From positions 6,668,231-6,732,230 of the forward strand of contig NC_134033.1 of NCBI RefSeq assembly GCF_964204645.1: a stretch of DNA of 64,000 nucleotides, read 5' to 3'. Source of the DNA: Tubulanus polymorphus. Lineage: Eukaryota; Nemertea; Palaeonemertea; Tubulaniformes; Tubulanidae. Position numbers and translations under genes: made by a program. Under the pieces are notes generated by a model. That model was given only the letters and a program-made list of their open reading frames with translations, was not told where the DNA came from and ran no database searches. How positions within the stretch are numbered: position 1 is the first letter of the stretch; each line of letters opens with the position of its first letter. Shown here one piece after another: positions 23,040-34,330 of the stretch.

Positions 23040-24158
23040 TTAATCCATTAATAATAATTTAGATTTATTTTCGTGTATAATAGGCGGTATTCGAAAAACG
23101 CCTAATGAAAAACACCGAATCGGAAAACGCATAACGCCTAATTCATAGTAACATCCAAGAAATTGACCTAAATCCCTACGTGAACTATGTACGCAACGCT
23201 ACATAGTTCACGTCGGAGTGCGTGGAGCCCCGCCTGTTCCATCTTCGTTTCTACTGTCTTTGGTTACACAGGCTTATCTGTGTTATTATTTCATATTAAG
23301 ACAGAGTATTATGATAATAAAAGACATCATATTTTTTATATGGAACATATAGTTTATTATTTTTTGTTCAAAGAAGTTCAGGGGCTGGACATTATTTAGT
23401 CTCTCATTGGTTCGGTAGGTTCACATTAGCGTGGTTGTGAACAGTTTGGAGGATAATTTGAGAAAGGCTATTTTATCAGTCTCTGTGTGCGTTGTATCAT
23501 ATTTATGCATTCCGGTTTCAAAATTCAAGAAAGCCGGTTTATAACCGCGGCGTTTGTTTTCGCATTATCATAGAAGTGTAAACTGTTTCAGTTTACACTT
23601 CTATGGCGTTATGTAATTAATTGCTTGCACGGCGGACATTCTATCATCATCCCATAATGTAGTTTACAAGAGTAGTCTCGTTTCGTGAAGCGTAAAACAC
23701 ATGTATTTTCAAACTGTTCCGTTGATGAGTTGGATTGTGAGTCTCAGTAGATGGTGCAATTACGAAATTAGGTCATTTTCTAGGAATTAGGCGTTATGCG
23801 TTTTCCGATTCGGTGTATTTCATTAGGCGTTTTTCGAGTACCGGTATAATAGGTTTATAATCATCACTACTATCATCATTATCATTATCATCATTATTGT
23901 TATTAAATTTAGATTTATATATTATACCAGAGAATATAATTACTGTGATTAACCAAATTGTAATATATAATTCATTATTACTTCCAGTATTAGAAGAATT
24001 AGATAAATTATTATTTGATTTAATATCAGGTGATTCATTTATATCAGCTAATTTCTTTTTCTTAGCTTTTTTTAATTCTGCAGATCTTTTTCCCAACTCC
24101 TTTGCCCATTTAATTCGTTTTTTTTAGATCAAGGCTTCTTCTTAATATCATCACTCAT
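23040..24158 (-). pseudogene. Small Polinton membrane-protein gene, split by the TIR element
   Basis: The ATG at 24158 overlaps the stop of the preceding gene by 8 bases. A stop and shift near 24130 break the start. The body has a Lys-rich segment, one membrane span (I-T-I-W-L-I-T-V-I-I-F) at about 23960, then an Asn/Asp-rich tract. The frame enters the inserted element at 23853; on the far side the same frame resumes at 23074 and stops at 23040, seven bases before the integrase start. I recognise no family; a single-span acidic-tail protein is all that can be said. Confidence 0.55.
23085..23843. mobile_element. 759-bp TIR element inserted in a Polinton gene
   Basis: Terminal inverted repeats of about 60 bases start CGGTATTCGAAAAACGCC on the left and CGGTACTCGAAAAACGCC on the inverse right. 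It is flanked by a 10-bp direct repeat GTATAATAGG (23075-23084, 23844-23853). Target duplications of 9-11 bp point to a Mutator-like element. No transposase is encoded. An inner hairpin around AACTATGTACGCAACGC lies near 23190. Confidence 0.85.
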
Positions 24159-24437
24159 TTATTTTAGTTAATTCTTGTTCTGGTTCAATATTATCTGATT
24201 CATTTTTATCTTTATATTCTATAGGTTTAACGTTAGAAAATGTTATAACTCCAGTAGAAATAAATGTCATTATTCCACGTAATTGGACTGAAGCGTATCC
24301 AACCAATTTTTGTAATTCTGTCATAACTAAGAAGTCATTTTTTAAGCCACTATATAGTTTATTTTCATCATTAATTGGTATTATCCGGTTACATAATTAA
24401 GAATAACATTTTATAATACCATTCGAAATTCAGTCAT
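24151..24437 (-). pseudogene. Small unidentified Polinton gene
   Basis: The start ATG (24437-24435) overlaps the stop of the upstream gene in ATGACTGA. A frameshift near 24400 separates the start from a 75-codon open stretch that ends at 24151. It contains L-V-M-T-E-L-Q-K-L-V-G and a hydrophobic segment (M-T-F-I-S-T-G-V-I-T-F) followed by an acidic tail. The overlapping arrangement on both sides suggests a compact, virus-like gene order. Function unknown. Confidence 0.5.
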
Positions 24438-24738
24438 TTATTCTAGCTAATCTAGCTTCTTCATATATTTTGTAATGTTTCATTACTTTATCTGGTTTCA
24501 TAGCATCTAATTCTTGAAAAGTTATTATTTTCCCGATAAATTCCTTACACTTTCCACTGGCAATTAATAATTCTAGATGGTGCTTACATGTCAAATAGTA
24601 TTCATAATCAATATTACTATCAATTTTACTATCAATATTATTTTCAATTTTGGTTGGAATATCCTTATTATCAGTAATGCCCAAATCTTCAATTGTCTTT
24701 TCAATATCAATATTATTCTTATTCGATTTCTTTGACAT
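24430..24738 (-). CDS. Small Polinton-encoded protein, intact frame
   Basis: An open frame of 102 codons starts at 24738 after an AT-rich spacer. The first half is Asn/Asp/Ile-rich and repetitive (I-D-S-K-I-D-S-N-I-D), the second is helical with C-K-H-H-L-E-L-L-I and F-Q-E-L-D-A-M-K-P. Its stop overlaps the start of the next gene by 8 bases. It is one of the few unbroken frames in the Polinton. No family is recognised. Confidence 0.5.
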   Translation of the reverse strand: MSKKSNKNNIDIEKTIEDLGITDNKDIPTKIENNIDSKIDSNIDYEYYLTCKHHLELLIASGKCKEFIGKIITFQELDAMKPDKVMKHYKIYEEARLARIND

Positions 24739-24739
24739 T

Positions 24740-25085
24740 TATCTTAACAAAAAAGCGAAAAAAAATATTATAATTATTCTAAAATGATACTAGCTAGTTA
24801 AAGTTAAAGAATTGTAGTATTAAATAAGAATTATTAGTTAGTTAAAGTTAAAGAATTTTTAATAATTTTGTATTCGAGATATAAAGTATTTTCTTTTTGA
24901 AAAGAAAATATTAGATTTTGAAAAAAATTAAAATAGAAATAATGGCTAGTTAATGAAATGTAATTTTTAATACTTTTTATTTAAATTCTATTTAAAATCT
25001 TCTTTGAAAAGAAATATAAGAATATGATTTTAATATCTGACTACTTTTGTCTATTCATAGGAGCAATTACTATAACTGTCCAGAT
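24740..25085. other. AT-rich spacer in Polinton
   Basis: No frame is supported. A TAGTTAGTTAAAGTTAAAGAA-type sequence occurs twice (24793 and 24835), a short direct repeat. Confidence 0.5.
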
Positions 25086-25088
25086 AAG

Positions 25089-25816
25089 TCATTTCGGATT
25101 CTCGATATTAAATTCCTCAACGTATTGTTCATTATTTGGATCATTGTTCCATAATTCAATAATCTTCTTTGCTTTATCTAACTGATCTAAGTACAACTGT
25201 AAATCTAGTTTATTAGACTTAATCATATTTTCTTTCTTTTCAAGAGGCCTTAAATTCTTCCAATTCCATATCAATTTCTTATTGTATTCATCACTCATGT
25301 TTAATTTCGATATTGGTAAAACATGATCAATGTGGAAATATTCACCATAATTATTCATATTCATTTTATCGTCAAACTGATATATAATCCATGATTTTAA
25401 GAATTCATCTGTACAACCCAACAAATTAGATAGTGTAACTATAGCGCTTCTTTACTGAATAATTTTGATACTTTAGATCTTAAACATTTTCTCATTTTAA
25501 AATTAAAATCTGTTTTATACCTTTCTTTTTGATAATTATTATTAAAATCATTAGAATGTTCACGATGAATTTCTCTCCATCGTTTATTAAAAGCTTTCCA
25601 GTTTTCAATATTATCTACATAATAATCTGGATTATTTTCATGAAATTTTTTACAATTTCGTTTATTACTAGTATTGCAATTATAACTTTTACCATCTTTA
25701 GAATTTTTATCTTCATTAAATTCTGCTAATGATTTATTTATTTTACATTTAGAACATGTCTTCTGATATATATTAAAGATACTATTTGTAATATTGATAG
25801 TTTGAGACGGTTGCAT
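25089..25816 (-). pseudogene. HNH endonuclease carried by the Polinton
   Basis: The N-terminal part (25816-25439) has a Cys pair C-S-K-C-K-I-N-K with a second incomplete pair, then a long basic helix rich in Asn, Lys and Tyr. After one frameshift near 25440 the core (25424-25089) reads F-H-I-D-H-V-L-P, then N-L-R-P-L and N-M-I-K-S-N-K. This matches the HNH fold of phage and giant-virus homing-type nucleases: H-I-D-H, the central N and the final N-x3-K. Such nucleases nick or cut DNA and often spread as selfish genes. It is not part of the usual Polinton core set. Confidence 0.75.
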
Positions 25817-25959
25817 TTATAATACATATTTTTATTAAAATAGAAATAACATGTAATAATTCTTTTAATAATTTCGTTGTCTTTCTCTTCTTCTCTTTTG
25901 AACTTTAAGTATTCATCTAAATTGCAACCGTACGCGACTGACTGTATGAATTCCGTCAT
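25738..25959 (-). CDS. Small frame between polymerase B and HNH genes
   Basis: It starts at ATG 25959, just after the polymerase stop at 25967, and overlaps the HNH start in another frame. The first 35 residues are charged and helical (Y-L-K-F-K-R-E-E-E-K-D). Its end within the HNH gene suggests only the first part is meaningful. Low confidence. Confidence 0.3.
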   Translation of the reverse strand: MTEFIQSVAYGCNLDEYLKFKREEEKDNEIIKRIITCYFYFNKNMYYKCNRLKLSILQIVSLIYIRRHVLNVK

Positions 25960-25966
25960 CTAAAAT

Positions 25967-27035
25967 CTATCTTTTGTCGTCAAATGGGTTTAAACTAACC
26001 TTTTTTATCTCTTCAATAAACATCTCGTGATCTTCAGATCTTAAACATTTCATCTTATGGTTTCTAACTTCTTCATTAAATATACAATCGATGTAATCTT
26101 TAGATTGAATATTTTTCTCAACAATGCTTTTTGTAATACCTTTCAGTTTTTTAGCTTCATGAGTTTTGCTTTTATATGAATACATTTTAGATGGAATTCC
26201 AATGAACTTCATCATTTCTTCACCACCTAATTCATCCTTAAACTTCCCAGTAACCTTTTTATTTTCGTTACTAAATAATTCATATAATCTTTTGACTAGT
26301 TACTGAAATCAAAATGATGTTTTAATGTTTTTAAATCATCTGTTATATTATTAGTTTTTATCTTTAATATGTAACTGTCAGTATCAAAATATAAGATTTC
26401 TATATGCTTTTCTCCAAAATGAGGTTGTAATACGTTATAGTAAAATTCATACATCAATAATTTTGATATTTCTAAAACTGATGCTCCAACATAAATTGGT
26501 TTATTAAATTTCATAGAAGTTCTTTTCATTTTAACTGTAGCTACATTTTCATCAAATATTCTGTTACAATAAATTTAGGATATGTTTGTAAATGCCTTAT
26601 CCTTTTACCATTATTAACTAACTCAATATTATTTCTATTTCTAATATTCTCACAAGTTTTTCCATAGAATGCATTATTCATTAACTTGAAGAAATCTTTT
26701 TCGAAATCAGTTTTAGCTTTAGTTCTCCGTTTGGTGTTAAAATCTATATATTTTTCTAACCATTTAGATTGACTGAATGAAATATATCTATGTAATTTTT
26801 TTAGGATCATTCCTTGTTTTAGATGAAATTTTAACATCCGATAATGTGCTACATAATTATATTTAGCTTCCTGAGTTACCATTAACTTTTCTATGTGAAT
26901 ATGATTATCGGGTTTAATTCTTTTTTGATAAATTGATAATTCTTCATGTGTTACAGTTTTATGTTCGGGACAGTATACTAGATTTCTAGATTTAGATTTA
27001 ATATGTTCAGGATATTCCAAGTCTACAACAAATGT
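25967..27035 (-). pseudogene. Polinton protein-primed DNA polymerase B, C-terminal part
   Basis: Three frames are needed in turn. The first (27020-26541) holds motif B, F-F-K-L-M-N-N-A-F-Y-G-K. The second (26529-26296) holds motif C, L-Y-F-D-T-D-S-Y. The third (about 26280-25967) is the thumb-like end with G-I-P-S-K-M-Y-S-Y. These are hallmarks of protein-primed family B polymerases of Polintons. The exonuclease domain and motif A are absent: at about 27040 the sequence switches to the start of a zinc-finger gene. It is truncated and frameshifted, hence dead. Confidence 0.85.
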
Positions 27036-27037
27036 TC

Positions 27038-27259
27038 TTAATAATATAGTTTGTTACTGAATGATTGATTACATGTATCACATTCATATATTTCTTTTTC
27101 ATTGTTTAATTCATCTAATTTAGTTTCTAATATATCATCTTCATATTCTAATTTCAATGTATTCTCTAAATGTGTTTTAGTTTTATTATGTCTTGCTTTT
27201 TGAGATTCATTTATATTGATTTTACATGTTGGACAGTAGTACTTCTTATTTGCTTCCAT
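27038..27259 (-). pseudogene. Polinton zinc-finger gene fragment abutting polymerase
   Basis: The frame starts at ATG 27259 with C-P-T-C, H-N-K-T-K-T-H and a second Cys pair C-D-T-C-N-Q-S-F. It is about 90 percent identical over its first 70 codons to the inverted copy at 15240. It stops where the sequence turns into polymerase B, so an internal deletion joined the two genes. Confidence 0.65.
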
Positions 27260-27312
27260 TTTGATATCAAATTTTTTATTAAAATTGATTTTACATATTT
27301 TTTATTCAAAAT

Positions 27313-27440
27313 CTATATCATGGTGCCCTTTTCATTCTTACCTTTGTATATGAAATAGAAATCACCAGAACATAATTCTTCTAGATCTTCACTAGATAAT
27401 CTATGAAATCTATCTGGAAAATGTGTTCTGAATTTATATT
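27313..27440 (-). pseudogene. 3' part of a split Polinton gene
   Basis: The minus-strand frame has F-P-D-R-F-H-R-L, L-E-E-L and F-I-Y-K-G-K-N-E-K-G, ending at TAG 27313. The 5' part of the same gene lies 6.9 kb away at 34331-34545. The two are separated by the tandem hairpin-ended elements. Proteins with an F-L-P-x-R-F then Y-K-G pattern are common in Polintons; their role is not known to me. Confidence 0.6.
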
Positions 27441-29237
27441 TATTAGGGTTTTCTGTTACATCACAGAAAACCCTATTGAGATTCGCGTGTTTCTTATTAT
27501 TATTAGGGTTTTCTGACTTTCGTCGAAAACCCTCTTGAAATTCTGTTGATTATTATCATTATATATTTTCCGCCGATTTCGTCAAATAAAATTCATCTTC
27601 ATTCACATTCGGCAACTGACAGCTTCGAAACGAAATGTATGAATTGATACTGTAATAACGGTCTCTCTGAACCATCAGATTGTCTTAATGTTCTTTCCAT
27701 CCTATTTGAAACTTAAAATTACTTATTAGGTTACTGTAAATAAAGAATTGAATTGAATTGTTAGACAACAAGCACCGGCGAAATAACAGTTTGTGACGTC
27801 ATTTAGTAAGTAAATAAAGGAGGGGTCCGAGAATTTCCAAATCACGGGGGACTATACTGGGGTTAGACCATTCAACCAAAAAGAGGATTGCTCCGATAAT
27901 ATCCAAATCATCTCATTTTATTTTTTCCATCGAATACCCGGTAATTAATTTTTCCATTCGATCACATGCATCCAGAAAACCCGTTATCGCTGCTTTGCAG
28001 CTATATTTATTATTGTTATTATTTTTTTCCACACTTTTTTTGTCAAAAGTACATAGGCATTTTTACATTACTGCTGTTGCCGATACAATCCGTCTGATAT
28101 CATTCAGCTCACTTCGATCTACAAATACTCCGTGCGCATTTTGAAGAATCAACGTTACAAAAGCACTGTCGGGTCGTAAACATCGAGAATTGAGCCCCGT
28201 TCAAAGAGCCGACATGTTTTTCTAAGTCGTCTTTCCGAAATCTACCGCACGTTTCTTGTCACGTCGATTATCAATTCAAGCATAAATTAACAAATTTATT
28301 ACCCAAAGATTGCACATTCAGCCGCGGTTTTTAAAAACTAATTTAAACAATAGCCCATTTTCCTCATCAAATCATATTATCGATACACAGGAAATTTACT
28401 ACTTTAGATTCTAAAAGCACTGTCGAGCCGTAAACATCGACTGATCGACGTGTGTCGCTACATCGTCGTTCCGGGGATCAGCTGCGAGTTTCTCCTCATG
28501 AGAATCAAATCGAGTACAAATTTATTTATTACTACCAGTGATTTGGCAATACCTTTAACCATACCTTTTTTCAATTAACCGTGTATTTACTAAGATAAAT
28601 CATTAGAGTACCGGGGAGTCGTAGGCCTAAACTAAACACGCCGAAGAGGTATAGCGGAGAAACGCTGTTATGTCGACGATGTATCAAAAGAAACAATATA
28701 TTACTTCATTCAGCCGCGGGCTTCAACCATTTATCAATACTCAATATTTTCTACAGTACATACCGATCTTTGTCAAATGCACAAGGTATTTACTAAATAC
28801 AAGTATATAACACACTCCTATCCGTATGCTGGACTCGCATTCACAGTATGATTGTTGCGTTTGTTAACGGACTCAATGGATTTAACTTCATAACAAAATT
28901 TACGATATTTAGGAGGGTTGTTATTCAATAGGCCTACGACCAATCCGTCCGGATGTTAGGCCTACGCATATACATAGGCCTACATAGGCTAGTAGCCTCA
29001 AATAGGTTAAAGCTCAGTTCACTGTAAAGGAGGAATCAGATTTATTAAAATGCATGTTAATTAGTGATTAACTAGGTGTGACTTGCAACGATCAATCACA
29101 ATTATCTATTTTATTGCCGAAAATGAAGATTTTTTGAAAATTTCGCCTGAGCAGACAGCTTTATAAGCCAGACTTTTCATTTGAGTTTTTTCATCATAAA
29201 TGAAACTGTTTTTTTAATATTAATTCCTAATAAGTTA

Positions 29238-29513
29238 AGCCGGGCATAGGTCGGCCTTGCGACGGCTTGTGACTCACTGCGACACCATTCACTGCGACCG
29301 CCAGCGACGATTGTGTCGCAATGACTCATCGCCCTACGCTCCCTTGCGACTACTTTCTGTGATGCGACGCGACACGACTGTCACAACCGACCTACGCACT
29401 CTTGCAACTGGCAGAAACTAGTCGCAGACAGTCGCTGACAATCATATCGCAACCGAAACTTGCGATGCAACGCGAGGGTCACATTGCGTCGCAAGGCCGA
29501 CCTACGTCTGGCT
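29238..29513. mobile_element. 276-bp TTA-target MITE in element A
   Basis: Inverted ends (AGGTCGGCCTTGCGAC and its inverse) enclose GCGAC-rich sequence. TTA flanks both sides (29235-29237, 29514-29516). The element-C copy near 59045-59060 has the uninterrupted site. PIF/Harbinger-like. Confidence 0.75.
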
Positions 29514-29966
29514 TTAGGTTACTGCGGAGCCCCAGAAATATCTTTTTTTCGTTCAAAAGGCCTTTCGTTTGAAAATTCTTTCGTCGGAACAAAATTTATT
29601 TCATTCAAACCAATAATATTCTGTTCGATTGAACCAATTTGAAAAAAATCGTCAGAACAAAGTTAAAGAAACTTTTTTTGTCCAAACGAAAGGTTTTTCG
29701 TTCGAACAATCGTTCGATCGAACAGAATCGTTTTAATTTGAACTGAATTTTCTTGTCAAAACATTAAGTGTTTCGTTCGAACAAGTATATTGTAAAAAGT
29801 TTTTTCTCTGAACCAAAAGTATTAGGTATTTCGTTCAATAGAACAGAATTGTTTTCATTCAAACATTCGTTCGAAAAAAATTGTTTTCGCTCAACCAAAT
29901 TTTTTTGCCGGGACAAAAAGTTTTTCATTTCAATAATAACATAGCTTTTTATTCGAACACATCTTT

Positions 29967-31223
29967 AGGCCACTTGGGACTTAAGTCCTAGCGGGCTATT
30001 GCGTTCTCTTTTCGTACGTCATCCGTCCGTCCGTTGTCGGAATCCAGTTATTTTGGGAAGTTTTGAAGACGCTTCAATGTAATGTCTTGATATTTGGGTT
30101 ACACATGTATCTACCCTAGACACATCTTCAGCCCACAAACTGGCCCTGTCAGAATCAAGATGGCCGACTGGCAGCCATTGATGTTTGCCAAAATCAGCAC
30201 TTTTTATACGTTTTTGAACTTTTTGAGGGAAATTTTGAAGACACTTTGATCAATTACCTTGATCTTTCGTATATATTTGAATCCCCCCGGGGCCCATGAG
30301 CATAACAAAAATTGGGTCGATTGAACTCAAGATGGCCGTCCTATGACCTTTTTAGTGCCCAAAAATGTCAATTTTGGCCCAAATTCTGAGTCCTGTAGCT
30401 TCCTACAGGTCTTCCATTTCTCATTGCAATTGCTGATGGGTATTCTTTGGAAAGGAATGTTTTATAGCTGAGATAGGCATTTTTGATCAACCAATTATGA
30501 CGCAATTGGCGGCCATCTTGGTGTCACCAGTACTCATTCGTAGGTGGGAATAAGTTTTTCGACATTGTTTTGATACCTAAGCATATTTTGTTACCGCAAT
30601 GAATTAGAAAGTTGTAGCTTATAAGGTGTTCTATGATTGTAGTGAGTTTCAAGGTCATTAGTTTTTGTATATGGCCACCAGAAGGCGTTGAATAATATAA
30701 TATCTTAGTATTTCTATATTATATTTGTACCAATGCATATTTTGTTACTACAATCAATTGCAAAGTTGTAGCTCATGACATCGCCTATGATTGTGGTCTG
30801 TTTTAAGGACATTAGTTATTCTATATGGTTACCAGGGGCATTGAATTGTAGAATAACTTAGTATTTCCTTATTATATTGGTGCCTAGGCATATTTTGTTA
30901 ACATGATCAATTGCAAAGTTGTAGTTCATCACATGTTCTATGAATGTGGCGAGTTTCAAGGTCATTGGGTCTGACTATGGTCACCAGGGGGCGTTGAATT
31001 GTAGAATAACTTAGTATTTCCATATTAAATTGTTAACGAGGCATATTTTGTTATCACCATCAATTACAAAATCGTAGCAAATGACGTGTTCTATGATTGT
31101 GGTGAGTTTCAAGGTCATTGGGTTTTGTATATGGTCACCAGAGGACGTTGAATATTGAAATTGTTAGATTGTTGAGCATTCGAAACCACTTCCCAAGTGG
31201 GCATGGTGTCTCTGGACCCCTAG
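29967..31223. mobile_element. Pearl-like / Helentron-type non-autonomous element, copy 1
   Basis: It starts at a near-perfect 5' hairpin (GCCACTTGGGA pairing with TCCTAGCGGGC) and ends ...TCCCAAGTGGGC, then CTGGACCCCTAG. Element B at 33935-33950 shows the empty site in a T run. The core (30560-31150) is a tandem array of about 153-bp units. Subterminal inverted repeats, a tandem core and insertion into T runs are features of pearl/HINE elements of bivalves and flies. Non-coding. Confidence 0.7.
30560..31160. repeat. About 153-bp tandem array, four units
   Basis: Landmark GTTGAATN(8)AACTTAGTATTTC recurs near 30687, 30840, 30993 and 31147. Each unit includes GCATATTTTGTTA, CAAAGTTGTAG and a GGTCACCAG motif. 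Confidence 0.8.
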
Positions 31224-31399
31224 TTTTGTCAGAATGAAGAAAAGTTTTGGTTCAAACAAAAAGCTTATTGTTCGATCAAACAGAATAGTTTTCATTCCCA
31301 CAAAATTTTCTTGTGGGAACATTAAAGTTTTTGGTCGAACGGCGTGTTAAGGTCGTTTCGTAAATTTACTCGGTGTGGTATATTTTTGATTACTGTGTA

Positions 31400-31650
31400 T
31401 GTCATTTGTCAGGACAATAAACAGAAGACGACTTAGGATACTACCTTGCGTGACTCCACTAGTTAGACCGACTAATTCCCAGATGAGGCGTTCCGTTGAT
31501 TTTGGCTACAAGTTTTCGTCAAAGATAACTGCTAAGCCCTTTGAGCGACCTATCATTGATAATGTTTCCTAATAGCTTGTTTAGTAATGGCTGATGTTGT
31601 GCCTTATCAAATGCTTTGTCGAAATCCACCGTTGAACTGGATTCTAAGAC
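31400..31650 (-). pseudogene. LINE-type RT fragment in element A
   Basis: The minus strand encodes V-D-F-D-K-A-F-D-K-A-Q-H, then after a gap G-V-T-Q-G-S-I-L-S-R-L-L-F, the RT motif-3 and motif-4 regions of non-LTR elements. The Y/F-A-D-D box and everything else are missing. The same fragment recurs at 34105-34300 and, on the + strand, at 58170-58430. Confidence 0.7.
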
Positions 31651-31975
31651 TGTGCAGAAAACCCGTTATCGCTGCTTTGCAGCTATATTTATTATTTTAT
31701 GTCACACTATTTTCACTAAAAGAACTAAGGCTTTGTTACCTTGCCGCTGTTGTCGATACAATCCGTATGATATCGTTCAGCTCACTGAGATCTACAAATA
31801 CTCCGCGTGTTTTTTCACGAATCATCGTTACAAAAGCACTGTCGGGCCGTTAACATCGAAAATTTAGCCCCATTCAATGGGGCGACATGTTTTTCGAGAC
31901 GTCATCCCGAAATCAACCCGCAGGCCGATTGCCACTTCGATTATCAATTCAAGTATAAATGAACTAATTTATTGC

Positions 31976-32301
31976 ATCCTCGCTTGCCAGGGGTCCGGTA
32001 TCACTCCCGAACTCGCTTCCACCAGCCCCCTGGCCTCACGAAGCGTGATTTCATTACTGTCGCTGTTGCGCATGACGTCATATATCGATTTGCGAAATAC
32101 TTCCTTGTTCGGTAAAACGTTCGCTGATTGGTCAATTTAACGGGAAACCAACAGAAGTCTACTGACGGTTTGTTACAAGCGCTGTGATTGGTACGACCGG
32201 ATTCTGGTCGGCTAGTAACGACTCCAACGACTCGTGAGGTCAAGGGGTTCGGCGAACAGCTTTAGCGTAGTAGGTTCGAATCCCTTGACGGGTGAAGATG
32301 A
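31976..32301. mobile_element. 326-bp insertion with 8-bp target duplication in element B
   Basis: TTTATTGC flanks both sides (31968-31975, 32302-32309). Element A near 28290 lacks the insertion. It carries a tRNA B-box-like GGTTCGAATCCC near its right end. A relative is at 48985-49205. It could be a short hAT-type MITE or a tRNA-related repeat. Confidence 0.6.
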
Positions 32302-33306
32302 TTTATTGCCGCAGACTTCACATTCAGCCGCGGTCTTCAAACAGTAATTTTAACAATAGCCCATTTTCTTCATCAAATCATATTACCGATACACTGGAAA
32401 TTTACTACTTTAGATTTTAAAAGCACTGTCGCACCGTAAACATTACTACCAGTGATTTGGCTGCGGGTTTCAAAGAGCTAGTTTAACAATACCTAATTTT
32501 CTTTACCAAATTAACCGTGTATTAACTAAGATAAATTTTTTGTGTACCGGGGAGTCGTAGGCCTAAACTAAACACGCCGAAGAGATATAGCGGAGAAAAG
32601 CTGTTGTGTCGACGAGGTATCAAAATAAAAGAATATATTACTTTATTCGGCCGCGGGCTTCAACCTCTATATCAATACCATCAATACTCTATATTTCCTA
32701 CAGTACATACCGATAATTGTCAAATGCACAAGGTATTTACTAAATACAAGTATATAACACACTCCTATCCGTATGCTGGACTCACACTTGACATTCGGAG
32801 TAAGCGTTCGCTGTGGGGGAAAGGATATCGTTCGCTGTGTCGCTTGAAGCGTTTATCGAGTTTTACGCCACCTTAAGGCTTTAGGCCTACCGGTACTGAC
32901 CTTTACTATCTCAAACAAACACAGTACATAATGCGTTTATTAACGGACTCATTGGATTGAACTTCAAAACAAAATTTACGATATTTAGGAGGGTTGTTAT
33001 TCAATAGGCCTACGACCAATCTGTCCGGATGTTAGGCCTACGCATAAACATAGGCCTACATAGGCTAGTAGCCTCTACTAGGTTAATGCTAAGTTCACTG
33101 AAAAGGAAGAATTAGATTTATTAAAATGCATGTTAATTAGTGATTAACTGGTTCTGACGTGCAACGATCAATCAAAATTATCAATTTTATTGCCAAAAAT
33201 GAAGATTTTTTTGAAAATTTCGTCTGCAGACAGCTTTATAAGCCAGACTTTTCCTTTGTGTTTTTTCATCATAAATTAAACTGGTATTTCATTAATTCCC
33301 AATGAC

Positions 33307-33516
33307 TGGGCGAAGGTCGGCCTTGTGACGGCTTGTGACTCACTTCGACCGCCAGCGACTGTTGTGTCACAATGACTCATCGACCTACGCTCCCTTGCGA
33401 CGGGTTGCGACAGTCAGCAACGCCAGTCACAAGGAGTGGTACGTGTTCTACTTTCTGCGATGCTACACGACTGTCACAACCGACCTACGCGTCTCAAGGC
33501 CGACCTACGTCCGGCT
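33307..33516. mobile_element. 210-bp relative of the same MITE in element B
   Basis: It has the same inverted ends (GAAGGTCGGCCTTG, CAAGGCCGACCTACG) at the homologous position of element B, so it was present before A and B were duplicated or inserted by shared descent. It is shorter by internal deletions. Confidence 0.7.
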
Positions 33517-34104
33517 TTAAGTTACTGCGGAGCCCCAGAAATATCTTTTTTCGTTCAAAAGACCTTTCGCTTGAAAAATTTTTTCGTTTGAACCAATAAT
33601 ATTCATTTCGATTGAACCAATTTGAAAAAAAATCGTTAGAATAAAGTTGAAGAAACTTTTTTTGTCCAAACGAAAGGTTTTTCGTTCGAACAATCGTTCG
33701 ATCGAACAGAATCATTTCAATTCGAACAGATTTTTCTTGCAGAACATTAAGTTTTTCGTTCGAACAAGTATATTGTAAAAAGTTTTTTCTCCGAACCAAA
33801 AGTATTAAGTATTTCGTTCAATCGAACATGATTGTTTTCATTCAAACATTCGTTCGAAAAAAATTGTTTTCGCTCAACCAAATTTTTTGCCTGATAAAAA
33901 GTTTTTCATTTCAACAATAACATAGCGTTTTATTCGAACACATATTTTTGTCAGAATGATGAAAAGTTTTGGTTCAAACAAAAAGCGTATTGTTCGATCA
34001 AACAGAATTGTTTTCATTCGAACAAGATTTTCTTTTCGGAACATTAATGGTCAAACAGTGTGTTAAGGTCGTTTTGAAAATTTACTCGGTCTGGTATATT
34101 TTAG

Positions 34105-34300
34105 ATTACTGTGTATGTTATTTGTCGGGACATTAAACAGAAGACGACTTAGGATACCACCTTGCGTGACTCCACTGGTTAGACCAACTTATTCCAAGAT
34201 GATACTGTTTCCTAATAGCCTGTTTAGTAATGGCTGATGTTGTGCCTTATCAAATGCTTTGTCGAAATCTACCGTTGAACAGGATTCTAAGACTGTGCAG
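34105..34300 (-). pseudogene. LINE-type RT fragment in element B
   Basis: Same two RT motifs as at 31400-31650 but with about 75 bases deleted between them. Non-functional. Confidence 0.65.
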
Positions 34301-34330
34301 AAAACCCGTTATCGTTGCTCTGCAGCTATA

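Noticed and set aside
24793-24860. Tandem TAGTTAGTTAAAG motif as a promoter
   Set aside because: Only two copies in very AT-rich DNA; no further support.
30560-31160. 153-bp tandem array as a CRISPR array
   Set aside because: Units are whole-length tandem repeats without distinct repeat-spacer structure, in an animal mobile element.
33494-33799. 101-codon minus-strand frame rich in Arg, Lys, Phe
   Set aside because: It is the TTCGTTCGAAC quasi-repeat tract translated.
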